Source of the DNA: Zeugodacus cucurbitae
Taxonomy: Eukaryota > Arthropoda > Insecta > Diptera > Tephritidae
DNA: 64,000 nucleotides
Assembly (NCBI RefSeq): GCF_028554725.1
Contig: NC_071667.1
Location: forward strand, 50,213,501 to 50,277,500
Direction of reading: 5' to 3'
In this document: positions 1 to 10,620 of the stretch, one piece after another
Position numbering within the stretch: position 1 is the first letter of the stretch
Layout of the letters: each line of letters starts with the position of its first letter
The notes under the pieces: model-generated
What the model was told of the DNA's origin: nothing
The model's database searches: none
What the model saw: only the letters and a program-made list of their open reading frames with translations
Made by a program: the position numbers and the translations under genes

Positions 1-766
1 CTAGACAATGAAATGTATAAACAATAGACAGAAACGAATATTTGCATGTTTAAAATGTGGCACGTTGCAAGTTGAGTGGCTATTCTTCAACAAGGCGCAG
101 AGTACTTGCACTTTCTCTGCTAGTGCTAAATTAGTGTGTACATATGCATTTTAATGTGTATATATATAAATATATATGTATGTTATGTTATATACTTTTC
201 GTTGTTGTTGTTGTTGCATATCACTTTGCTGGTCATTTGCATTTTTCGTCCAATTTCGCTGCAACAAAACTTTACGAGATTTCCTTTTAATACCAAAGTT
301 AACATCTTCCATTGCACAGCAGCAACAACAACAACAGCAACGAAATTTTCAGTTTTACAGCTTCGCTAGCGTTATCAGCATCGCTGACATGCCTCCGACT
401 ACCGTTTTGCATTTATTCGCATGATTTAGTAGTTTTCCCCGTTTACGAGTGCTGATGGGGATAAAAGATTTTCATTGCAGTGAAATAACTGTTCACTAAC
501 TGATTGCATACTTGCCTCTCCTTGCTGCGACTAGCATAAAGCAGTGCAAACCATCACCTGCCTCACTCGCAACGCAGTGCAAATCACTCATCCTTACGAT
601 GGTTTTTAACTGTTCTTCTTCAAACAGTTGCATTTTAGAATCAGAAATGGCATACAGTGGTGACTCATGGAGTGATTATTGCTCAAATTTTGTTTTTTTT
701 AGATAAAATTTAGGATTATAATAATGTTAGATTATTAATTATTTAATAAAAATAAAAAAGTCAAAG
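1..766. other. No gene recognised; AT-rich non-coding sequence
   Basis: The stretch carries TTG/CAA trinucleotide runs (for example near 203-216 and 320-336) and TA-rich sequence near 160-190. Short open frames cross it, but their products are low-complexity Phe/Leu/Cys or Gln/Thr strings that follow from base composition. I see no splice-flanked exon, RNA gene or transposon end. Confidence 0.6.
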
Positions 767-1294
767 TATTATTTTTTATTTAATTTTATTTTTTATTTAA
801 TTTTATTTTGTATTATTTTATTTTATTTTATTTTATATTATTTTATTTTATTTTATTTTTTATTTTATTTAATTTCATATTATTTCATTTTATTTTATTT
901 TATTTTATTTCTATTTTATTTTATTTTATTTTATTTTATTTTATTTTATTTTATATTATTTTATTTTATTTTATTTTTTATTTTATTTAATTTTATATTA
1001 TTAAATTTTATTTTATTTTATTTTATCTCTATTTTATTTTATTTTTATTTTATTTTATTTTATTTTATTTTATTTTATTTTATTTTATTTTATATTATTT
1101 TATTTTTATTTTATTTTATTTTATTTTATTTTATTTTTATTTTATTTTATATTATTTTATTTTATTTTTTATTTTATTTTATATTATTTTATTTTTTATT
1201 TTATTATTTATTTTATTTAATTATATTTTATTTAATTTTATATTATTTTATTTTTTTTTATATTATATTATTTTATTTCTATTGTATTTTATTA
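767..1294. repeat. TTTTA pentanucleotide array
   Basis: About 528 bp consist almost entirely of TTTTA units on the + strand, with scattered interruptions such as TTTTTA, TATTA and TTTCTA. The longest pure stretches lie near 915-955 and 1050-1090. The interruptions mark an old, imperfect array. The Tyr/Phe/Ile/Leu open frame across 808-990 is only the array read in frame and is not a gene. Confidence 0.95.
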
Positions 1295-2559
1295 TAACAT
1301 CACCACTCATATTATTATTATTATAATGAATTTTCTAATGTTAACCTTTCTTATCCAAAATTTGCTCAATTTACTTCCATATATAAATGATAATTTATTT
1401 AGTCTAAATTATTTTCATTGTTTCAAAAACTCTTTTCCTTCCATAATTTCTACACTTTGCAGCAATCCACTGTACATCCTTTCGCTCCCTCCTCTCCCAC
1501 TTCCTCCCCAAGTTTCTTGCTGGTTTTATGTGTTGCCCGCTGCCAGGCAAGAGAGATTTATAGCTTTAGATGCCAGTGTTGTAAAGTGTTTAAAAGCTAA
1601 TGAATTTAATTAAAGTTGTTTAGCGGCATCGTCGCTTTCAACCAACTTCAGCGAAACCAAAAACCAACAACCATATCTCCCCTCCTCCATCATCATCATA
1701 AAAACAACCAAAACGCCAAATTATCGCTTCACTTGCTTGGAATTCAGAGAATAATAATGCGCCCGCTTTATAGCTTTAGATGTTGTCACTTTTGTTGTAG
1801 TTGTTGTTGTGCGATTTTGCGATAAGTACTTAAGGATTTGAATTTATTTAGACCAGTGCGCCATACAGTGTACAATGGCAAAACTACGAAACCCTTTCAC
1901 TCATTTACATACAACAAGTCTTGTAAGTCTATATGTATGTTTGCGTGTGTGTATGCGTGTTTGTTTGTAACACCCAACAGCGCCTACGCCTCGTTGCGCC
2001 GCTGACTTACAATCTAAGTGACAGGCCGTCTGACTTATTGGTTGTCTAAATAACTGACTCTTTAAACTGTGCTTACTTACTTCGACTTTACTAACTGCTA
2101 CTGTTGTGTTGTTGTTGCTATTGCTGTTGGCCTGCGTGACTGTGTTGCCGTCTTGTCTTTGGCTTTTGGTTGGCAGCACATAAATGTTTAATTTGTTTAA
2201 ATTGCTACACTTTGCACGCCACTCGACTCGCCTCGCCTCGCCTTCGTCTGCGTCTGCGTCTCCCACTTTGCATAGATAAAAATCCGTGTTAGCGCTGTTT
2301 TGATTTACTCTTGGCATGGCGCTTTTTAGTACTAATTTGTGTTGTTAAATATTTTATATGCCGTGTGTGCGCTGAATAATATCTCAGCGCGTTTGTTTGG
2401 CTATTTGAGATTTTAATTAAGGCGGGAAATGTGCGGAATTTGTAGAAATGTGAGCTTTGTTTGGGTGGTGAGCGAAGTGGGGCGTCAATTGAATTGAAGA
2501 CAATTTAACGTTCAGATAAAGTTTGCTATCAGTTTCTTATTCTTAGATCATACAAAATG
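1295..2559. other. No gene recognised; non-coding sequence
   Basis: The stretch holds pyrimidine-rich runs near 1430-1520, TTG runs near 1790-1815 and 2105-2130, and a small GC-richer patch at 1980-2330. A 138-codon minus-strand open frame (1901-2317) covers that patch. Its product is rich in Asn, Lys and Arg, has no domain I recognise, and looks like a composition effect. Nothing else stands out. Confidence 0.5.
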
Positions 2560-3288
2560 AAATTTTTTACAGAGGTACCCAATAAGGAGGGCATATTTGG
2601 GTGTAATAATTTATAAAAAGCTCAGATTTGTTTTTAAATATATCTCCCGAAATACCTAAGCTATGTAAACCAAACTCACTGGACAGATTTCATTTTATCA
2701 TCTGTTTATACACCATGAAAATGGGTAAAATCAGATAATAACCACGTTCACCTCCCATACAAAGGTTTTACAAAAGAAATGACAGAGCAAATTTTGACTT
2801 AGTTTTTATAAGAAATTTTCATAAACCATATCTCAAGAACTACCGTACCGAAATTAAAATTTCCTTGACACCTTAATGAGACGGATGAAAAATTGTCGAA
2901 ATCGGTTCAAAACCACGCCTATTTCCCATATAACTTAATTTCGAATTCCATCTGCTTCGTTCACTTTATAATATATTTATCAGGAACAATGAAGATAGCG
3001 AAATAAATATTACACAAATACTGTATTTGAGCTGTGACATCCCTTGTGGAAAAAATTTTCCAAATTAGAATATAACGTTCCAAGGCCCCGGATATCGAAC
3101 ACGAAGAACTCAGGATCAGGGTTTTCAAAAATACGGTAGGCCTTATTCCGTATATATCGGTTAATATGTGGATATCTTAGCAAAATAAGTGAGAATATAG
3201 TCTTGAATATAGTGTACCTTGAGTGACATCGGTTCAGGAATTACTTCAGCCCTCATATACAATATATGAAGATTTTGGTAATACTAGG
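2560..3288 (+). repeat. Hairpin-ended interspersed repeat, copy 1, left part
   Basis: This is a decayed copy of the family seen more completely at 30160-31059. Shared landmarks are the segment around 2640-2780 (regulated wording such as ATATCTCCCGAAATA, ATAATAACCACG and CTCCCATACAAAGG) and the segment around 2830-2935 (CATATCTCAAGAACTAC, then ATCGGTTCAAAACC). The 5' hairpin end is missing. An RTE-like fragment at 3289-3582 interrupts the copy, and its 3' terminal hairpin reappears at 3583-3622. I do not know the formal family name; no coding capacity is visible. Confidence 0.75.
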
Positions 3289-3582
3289 CGAAAACCGCAG
3301 ACGATAGAAGGATGAGCTGTATGTGTTATTCAACGACTTAGACATAGTTCAGCAAATTCATGTTGTCCGAATGGACGAAAGTGTTACAGCTCTGAAAGTG
3401 TTCGATGCAGTACCCGCTGGTGGAAGCCGAGGAAGAAGAAGACCTCCACTCCGTTGGAAGGACCTCACTTGTTATTACCACTTGGCACCAAATTGCCAAA
3501 AGGATAACCGAGTGGCACGCTGTTGTGGACTCGGCTATAATCGCGTAAGCGTGCCTACGCCAATCAAGAAGAAGAGAGTATG
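3289..3582 (+). pseudogene. RTE-like non-LTR retrotransposon 3' end, nested fragment
   Basis: This is a 5'-truncated relic encoding the extreme C-terminus of a non-LTR reverse transcriptase polyprotein. Recognisable pieces are NRRR-like codons at the start, then VVRMDES, LKVFDAVPAGGSRGRRRPPLRWKD, and the tail PTPIKKKRV. The copies at 10100-10620 and 36180-37174 carry the same block (RRRWxDELYE, GHVVRMDE, KVFDAVPAGGSRG). Relative to them, about 25 nt are missing between the DIVQ and VVRMDE codons. The AAGAAGAAGAG tail just before 3582 looks like the short A/G-rich tail used by RTE-type elements. It is inserted in the hairpin-ended repeat. The RTE/BovB-like clade assignment is inference. Confidence 0.8.
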
Positions 3583-3622
3583 AAATGTTCGGTTGCAGGC
3601 GAACTCAGCCCTTCATTACTTG
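3583..3622 (+). repeat. Hairpin-ended repeat, copy 1, 3' end
   Basis: The segment matches the terminal hairpin and tail of the intact copy at 31022-31059. Here the hairpin reads GTTCGG-TTGCAG-GCGAAC, so one base has decayed, followed by CTCAGCCCTTCATTACTTG. Its position directly after the retrotransposon tail shows that the RTE-like fragment sits inside this repeat. Confidence 0.85.
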
Positions 3623-6600
3623 ATTTTTTTTTTTTTAGTTTTTGACTTAGGACGTTCTTTTAGTTAATCAACTATATAACAATGATTAATTTATCTCACC
3701 CATGTAAGAAAACGCATGATAATTTTAATTATGTTTCAACAAAGAAATTGCAAAAATCTCAAGTTCACTATTCAAATTGAACATAATCTGTGACTAACTG
3801 TAAAAGTAACAGCTTATTAATACAACGATTTATTGCATTCCAACCGCCCACATACGATTTCCATAAATCCTCCACGCTATGCAAGAACTCGTACAAATGA
3901 CGAAATGCAAACTGAATAATTTATGGCAGCCCGAACCCGTTACTAATTGTCAATAAAAATGCTTGAAGCAAATTACTGCATTCATTTAATCGCCACGCCA
4001 TTATGAAAATACAAATAAACTGTCAGCGAGCGGCAGAGAATAGCGACAGAAACAGCGGCAGAGGCAACCGGAGAACGTACAATTAATTGAGTCGCAAATT
4101 GTCTGCGCGCTAGCGATTATTAATTAAATCACTAAACGGCTAATTATAATGCCAATGCCACCGCAGCCACCGACTGACCACGCCCGCCGCTGTCTGCCGA
4201 CGGCCCACCACACGTACATAGCAATGTGTAGCAGTGCAAGTGTCACTTGAGAGACGTCGCTGTGAGCGAGACATTAAAAATGTGGATAGACAAATATTGA
4301 CAGGTCCAGACGTGCACATACACATACATACACTCATTTGAGTGACAGTAAGTTTGCATATGTTCTTGTGAGTGTGAGTGTGGCTGCGTGTCACATAGAT
4401 CAGCTTGTAATGCAGGCATGACAAAGTGATAAAGCATTACTGACGGCTTTACATTATTCATGCTGCATTTGTTGCCTTTTTGTACTCGGCCGATTGTTGT
4501 TTTTGTAGTAATAGTAGTGTTGGCATTGTAATTGTAATTCTAAACGGCAATCAGGCACCGCATATGCCCCGTCGCACCGCGGCTCGGGTCTTTCTCTATT
4601 AGCTCTCTCTGTGTTTGTGCATATGCATTGAATAGTTGGAATGAATGAATTACAACTTATTGGCGCCAATGATTATGACCGCAAATTGCCAGCAATAAAA
4701 ACTCATTTATTTTCATTTTTTATATATTTTTAGAATAATACGCAATTAATATGCGCAACAAATTCGAAGTTCTGTACATTAATCTAAGTACAGTTTGTAT
4801 AAATGTATTTCCACATATATATTTATTTATATATATATGTATATTTATCATTTAAACACCAGTGAACACTTTGGCCTCTACATAGCACTTGAATCGCAGA
4901 CCGACTGACGTCTAACGTAGTGCGCTCGCAACTGTCAATTAATGGCGAAACTTTCTTTGCATTTCAATTAGTCACGCTTTAATGTTTGTACTGTAATACA
5001 AGGCAACACTAATCGTTTATAAATATATACTTATATTCATATTGCATGTCTTAATCGATGATTGAATGCGCCTTGGCTAAGGCTCGTAAAAGTTTACTAT
5101 ACGATTATGCATAAATTTATACATACATACACATATGCTGACTGCGTGCAATTAAAAAAAAACAGAATTTTTATCGGAACAGGAATCGAAACTTGCTTCT
5201 ACGTAGTGACATGACTGACCACCATACTGGAAGTTGTAAAGAGAGGATTTCAATGTTGTATTATTTACTCTACGTCTTTTTCTTGCCTTTATTGTTTTAA
5301 TTGTATAGATTTTTTCGAGCTATTTTGAAATTTTGATAGTTATATCTTTGCAGTTCCTAATATTGAGTGGTTGTTGTTATTGTAATGATTTTGGAACATT
5401 TCTAAGACTCAAAAATTGTATAGATGTAGATAATAACTGCGCTAGCAGGCGCTTTTCGGTGGTAGCACACATCTGGGGGCTCACTCTAGAAAAGGCATCT
5501 ATCAGTAATGACATTAACGAATACAAGTATTACAAAACCTTGCTAGTCAATTGTAGTTTATTGTCTAAAAGGGAAGGTAATTTCATTCCAACGTGATTTT
5601 TAAGTTTAAGAGAGTTCACGGAAGTGCTGTCATGTTTATAACGAAACACCACAGCTCATCAATTCAATATGTATAGTCATTTGCTCTACAGATATAATAT
5701 TCTCTCAAATTTTGTTTGCAGCTTTAGTTGGCCAATGTCTTTTTGGAAAGTAAAGTTCTGGTTATTTGATGTAAGGAACTACTTTGCGAATAGTCACAAA
5801 TGAAAGACGAAATTGCGTTCCGTTTGATATAGTGATCAAATTCTATTTTCTCTGTTATCGGCATCATACTTTATTGCACAATTTGCGTTTATTTTGGACT
5901 TTAATGAGGCAATAAAATTTTTCTAAAAAATTGTTGTGCATAGAAATCATTTAAAAGCTGTAATTTTAGGTTATAATTTCAGCTTTCAATTAATTCAAAA
6001 TATAGAGAGTAGAGTTGCCATTCGGTCACTCTCAGGTTATTGTCTCGAATATGTTAGCATCTCAAATCATCAATTCTATTTCAAATATATTATAATCTGT
6101 AAGGCCCTACTCTACCAATAGAACACTAGGCTGTAATACAGAACTCAGAAAGAAAGCCTTTGATTTTTTATCGTTGTTAACAAGGCAACCTACCTTCTAT
6201 TATAGAATAACTCATGGTCACCTTTGTGTATATGATCTGTACAATAATCACATTATAATTTGACAGAAATTATTAAAAATTTGTAATTTTTATTTAGAAT
6301 CTGCCGATTTTGCCATAAAAGTAAGCTTTATACATACATATTTTTTTTTAATTTATTTTTTATGCCGTGGTTATTTTTATTATTGCACATTCTTCATAAT
6401 CAAATGCGGTCGCCTGTATTGTGTTGCACTTTAATTAGCGGTTTTGCCTGCCTTTAAATCATTATTGTTTTTATTTTCCATTTTTTTGTGTTTTTTTTTT
6501 TAATTTAAAGAAAAAATGCAAAATGCTCTAATTTAAAATTAATAAACTCGAATTTTTATTCCACAAATCAAATCGACTCGCATTCATTCCTGACAAGCTA

Positions 6601-7633
6601 ATGGAGTCATCTCCACAATTAATTTTAATTTCCTTTTCTTTTATTATTATTTATATTTTGTTATTATTATATTTTGCTGCGGTTGTGCAATTCGTTATAC
6701 ATATATTGATTTATGAATTTTTATTTCTGGGAAATTATGGCTTTTAATATTGAAATAAATAATTTTCGTGAAAACTAACGCCATTAACTTAAATTAGAAT
6801 AATTGTGTTGGAATATAAGTAAATTGGTTGGTACATACGCTGCATTTGATGACCGATCGTGAGTTAGAGGTTGAGCGGGTTAATGCAATAATTTCTGAGA
6901 TTGAGTGATCTTGCCTTGATTCAATTATTGATATTTTATAACACAATATTTCTGGAAATACAAATACAGTATATACTAGTAGTATGACGACTAGAAGCTG
7001 TTTGCGATTGCAATTTTAGAAAGATAATTCGTATGAGTTTTTTAGTGGTATTTTGAATGATTTATTGAGTTCGACTTGAGCAATTTTGTTTATAAACTCA
7101 AATCACCCAAGAAATATACTTTCGTTGTAACCTCAATAAAGTCAACACTTCAACGAAAAGTTGTATAACCCTATATGTTGTTGTTGCTGTTGTTGTTTAC
7201 CAATTTTATTTTACCTTTGCGAAAGTTGTTGAATTTCACGGTGACCCCAAAAGGTCTTCGCATAGCACCGCAATGTATACGCGAATGCCACCGACCCATT
7301 CCTTTATGCTGCAGCGCACTCTATTTTCCTCTTTCTCTGCTTTCTCTCGTTTGCGCTTCAGCACACCCACTTTAGCATGCTGATTGCTGTGCTTTGCGCG
7401 GTTGCCATTATTTTTCACTCGGTGCGCTGCAATTCTTTTGACAATCAAAGTTCGCCAATGTGACAGCCCACTCCTCCTCCGTTCCTCTACCTCCTCTACT
7501 ATAAAACTGAGTTACTTTTCGCTTTACATAAATCCTTACTTGCTGCCTGTGGAGACTTGCAGTTGCAGTCATTTGCCATTTGCACTCACCCACTTCTGTA
7601 AGCGAGGACTGACATCGAGTTTTTAGTTCGGTC
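3623..7633. other. No gene recognised; mainly AT-rich non-coding sequence
   Basis: About 4 kb with no convincing exon. A GC-richer island lies at 4010-4290. TG/CA and TA simple runs occur near 4300-4390 and 4815-4845, and poly-T tracts near 6340-6500. Short open frames (5333-5596, 5936-6121 and the minus-strand set around 4140-4669) have no recognisable domains and no paired splice signals. From about 7100 the + strand turns pyrimidine-rich. Confidence 0.5.
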
Positions 7634-8069
7634 AGTAGTTTTTGTTGTTGGGGGGCAGTGACGGTGCGCGAAAAGTGCCGGTTGGCACTCGCTTAAAGTG
7701 TACTTTCGCCGAAAGCGTGTTGGGGTACAAATGCACTAAAGTTCGCTGAGCTCATCATGGTGGGATTGTTGTTGCTGCTGTTGTTGCTGTTTTTAGAAGT
7801 TTGGTTCTTTTATAAATTCACAATTTCTTTTGTCGCACAATTTAACTGCATTCGCGACGTGACCGCCTGCGACAGAGAGCGAAGGAACGCTTACTAGATT
7901 GCTTTCGTTTTTTTTATAATTTTTGTTTTAGTGTTTTTTTTTTTTTGTACTCTCCTCCTTCCTACCAACGCGACCTTTAGTAAATAATTTCAGTTTACTT
8001 GGTTCCGACAATCCAATCACCCACGCACACACACATAAGCACTTACCTTAGCATTGTTGTTGTGTCCTC
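7634..8069 (+). promoter_or_regulatory. Candidate transcription start and non-coding first exon
   Basis: A TCAGT initiator match lies at 7632-7636, which would place the first transcribed base at A7634. A strong donor match, CTC followed by GTAAGT, starts at 8070. The next acceptor downstream is that of the coding exon at 9368, so 7634-8069 could be a 5' untranslated exon 1.3 kb upstream. The segment is CG-richer than its surroundings (7660-7690 and 7850-7890). No TATA box is evident at the usual distance, and the +28 to +33 positions do not fit a downstream promoter element well. This is a weak inference from position and two short motifs. Confidence 0.25.
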
Positions 8070-9367
8070 GTAAGTTACGCGGGGAACCGGGATCTGGTTC
8101 AGTAAAAGCTCGAAGAATAGGTGTTTGCTGTGGGAGTGGAAATGTAATTTAACTGCAAGTTTGCTGGTGTTCACTTCCAGTCGGCCGAAAGACGACTATG
8201 GTGGGAGAAGGCAAACGAACGAAGTCAAATCGAATTCAACGCGTAACTGCAATTTGCTTTCGCATTTCTTTCCAAACTGTTTTTTTTTTTTTTACATTTT
8301 CAATATGACTTCTTTTATGTTGAACGGTGATTTATGAAAATGTGCAATGGGTTTATATATATGTACATACATACGAATATATATATACAGATAAAGCCTT
8401 GATTGAGTGAGCGAAAGGTAGTTTTCCCTTAACTCTGCGCCAAAGTTGGATAAACGCAGCGAAAAGCTCATTAGCATGAAAAAGCGCTCTTGCATCTTTG
8501 AGAAATCTCATTGATTTCTATGAACGCGTACAAAAGCAAGCAAAAAATGTAAAGTAATTAGTGCACAAGAAGTTGAAGTGTAAACGCTATTAAAAATTAA
8601 TAAGGTAGAGAATAAACAAAGAAAGCGCAATTAAAATGGAAAAGTAATTATCAATTAAAGAAAAAGTCAGTAAATAGGTATATGCAGTTGTCTTCGATGC
8701 TCAAACTTTGGGCCACTTTTGGACTAAATGTTTGGAGTTGACTCTTCTGACTATCTAGTAGTGCAGTGAATACAGAATAGAAAGTGAGTTTAACAAAAAA
8801 CTGTAAACTCCGATCAGATAGTCCCTCAAAAAGCACCAGAATGGGGTGGATACCGCTATATCCCACAAAAATCCTTAATTATATCTTTCAATCAAGTCAA
8901 AAGCGATATTATTTTCCTTACCTTCCCTCACAATTTCCTTGTAATTCTTTTGTTCCATTTCACCATGCCTTTCCTCCTCCCTAAACCAAGTGATTATTCC
9001 AGAAATCAAGCTGCTGTCAATACAAGCACACACAATTACACTGGTAAATGAAAATTCCTCAAATCAGTTTCCATAAATGTCTTTGTTGGTTACCCCTCCA
9101 ATGCACTTCATTTCACTTCCCGCCAACTACTTACTTCTATTATTCACGTATTTGCAAAATCATATTTTCTTCGTTTTGGCGCAAGCTAATTTTCCTTTTG
9201 TCTGCAATATATGTTTCCACCTCCACCTCATCAAGTATGTACAAGTATTTCTATACCTCGTATATCTGCCAGCGCTCACATTCACCTGCCACTCATACAT
9301 AATAACTAATTTTCCCTGTGCATAACTTTCATTTAATTTTCTTTGTATTCTTCATCTATTATTGCAG
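8070..9367 (+). other. Putative short intron upstream of the coding exon
   Basis: If the candidate first exon is real, this is intron 1. It opens with GTAAGT and closes with the acceptor ATTATTGCAG at 9358-9367, preceded by a long pyrimidine-rich tract (about 9318-9361) and a CTAAT branch-like motif near 9305. Short frames inside it, including the Phe/Ser-rich ones at 9048-9325, are pyrimidine-tract artefacts. Confidence 0.35.
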
Positions 9368-9710
9368 GTTCCTAATATGCCACTGAAAATGCCAACGCAC
9401 GACGAAAAAGGCTGCATCACCACCACCGCCACAAATACGAATGCCAACACACCCGCCTCCACAACGACGAACTCATTTCGTACGACGCCAACATCTGTTG
9501 CTACAAGCTCAGCGCTGGCGTCGTCCCTCTCGCCGTTCTCATCCTCATCCACGTCCTCGCAGTCCTCACAGTCGTCGTCGTTGTCGTCTGCATCGTCAGC
9601 GTTGGGGTCGTTGTCATCATCCTTGGCATGTTTGCATCAGCAACGTTTTCTCGAATCGCGGCAATTACATGCACAACCGTTGGATGTGTCCTCCGCGGCG
9701 CAAACAAAAG
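9368..9710 (+). CDS. Ser/Thr-rich coding exon, protein not recognised
   Basis: This is the best protein-coding segment in the window. An acceptor (pyrimidine tract, then TTGCAG ending at 9367) and a donor (AAAAG followed by GTAAGC at 9711) bound 343 nt that are open in the frame starting VPNMPLKMPTHDEK. The first Met codon is at 9377, with A at -3, so translation could begin here; alternatively the exon is internal, phase 0 at the acceptor and phase 1 at the donor. From the Met at 9377, a Thr/Asn-rich part (residues about 14-45) is followed by a dense Ser run (about 46-80) and a mixed tail, CLHQQRFLESRQLHAQPLDV. The Ser run uses TCG, TCC, TCA and TCT interchangeably, which is expected of selected protein sequence and not of a simple DNA repeat. 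No domain or signal peptide is visible; the exon is probably a disordered N-terminal region. I cannot name the gene. Confidence 0.7.
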
Positions 9711-10099
9711 GTAAGCTTTAGTTTATTACGGTGATTTTTCTTCGTCGAAATTTATAAATGACACATGACTATATATACTCGTATTGTATATATATACTAT
9801 ATATAATATCTAAATACACTTTAAGTAGGGGGTTTTCGGAGAAAAATCAATTTAGTATATATGCATATTTTATGTATGTGGTTTATGTGATACTCCGTGA
9901 AGGTAAAAAATATGATGAAATTTCATGTAAAAAACAGAATAAGGTATGAAGCCCTCAGGTTATGAATTAAAATTTCAAGATTAGAGGTTATGCTGCGAAG
10001 CCATACCATCCACTCCATCACTGAGTTATTCTATTCTCAAACACTGGTTCTTAACTATTCGAGAGTACTGCATTTTCCGGATAGTTTATATCATCTATC
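9711..10099 (+). other. Start of the long intron; nothing recognised
   Basis: The segment begins with the GTAAGC donor of the coding exon and continues as TA-rich sequence (9770-9870). I see no exon, RNA gene or transposon terminus before the retrotransposon fragment. Confidence 0.55.
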
Positions 10100-10620
10100 A
10101 CGTCAGTTGGAGATCCCAAGTATAACCAGGTCTCTCTCCACCTGGTCCCTCCAACGGAGTTGAGGCCTTCCTCTTCCTCGGCTTCTTCCGGCGGGTACTG
10201 TATCGAACACCTTCAAAGCTGGAGTGTTTTCGTTCATTCGAACAACATGACCGACCAGCGAAGCCGCTGTCTTTTTATTCGCTGAATTATGTCAATCTAT
10301 ACTCATACAGCTCATCTTTCCATCGTCTGCGATATTCGCCGTTGCCAATGTTCTGAGGACCATAAATCTTGGACAATTTTTTTCTCTCGTAAACTCCTAG
10401 TGTCGTCTCATCTGATGTTAACATCGTCCACTCGTCTGCACCATAAAGCAGGACGGGAATGATAAGGGCCTTGTAGAGTTGGATTTTGGTTCGCCGAGAG
10501 AGGACTTTACTTTTCAATTAGCGCCTCAGTCCAAAGCACCTGTTGGCAAGAGTGATTCTGCGATTCTGATGATTTCAAGATACATTTTGTTTATCAGCGA
10601 CACTTCATTTTAGGATGCTA
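10100..10620 (-). pseudogene. RTE-like non-LTR reverse transcriptase 3' fragment
   Basis: Read on the minus strand, the segment encodes the region after the reverse transcriptase core: RRITLANRCFGL, a stop, LKSKVLSRRTKIQLYKALII, PVLLYGADEWTM, DETTLGVYERKKLSKIYGPQ, then RRRWKDELYE. Beyond 10287 the frame shifts, and the remaining C-terminal blocks (QRLRW, then KVFD and PAG-type sequence, ending in LGISN) continue in other frames to about 10100. At least one nonsense change (a stop where the 36-kb copy has RQLNSK) and two frameshifts make it inactive. It is truncated at both ends, lies antisense to the inferred host transcript, and belongs to the same family as 3289-3582 and 36180-37174. Confidence 0.85.

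Noticed and set aside
808..990. 60-codon Tyr/Phe/Ile/Leu frame
   Set aside because: It is the TTTTA array read in frame.
5155..5240. Minus-strand sequence resembling a tRNA or tRNA-derived SINE (TTCGATTCC word with a TGGTGGTCAG word upstream)
   Set aside because: The presumed T-arm does not pair and no acceptor stem is visible; at most a very old relic.
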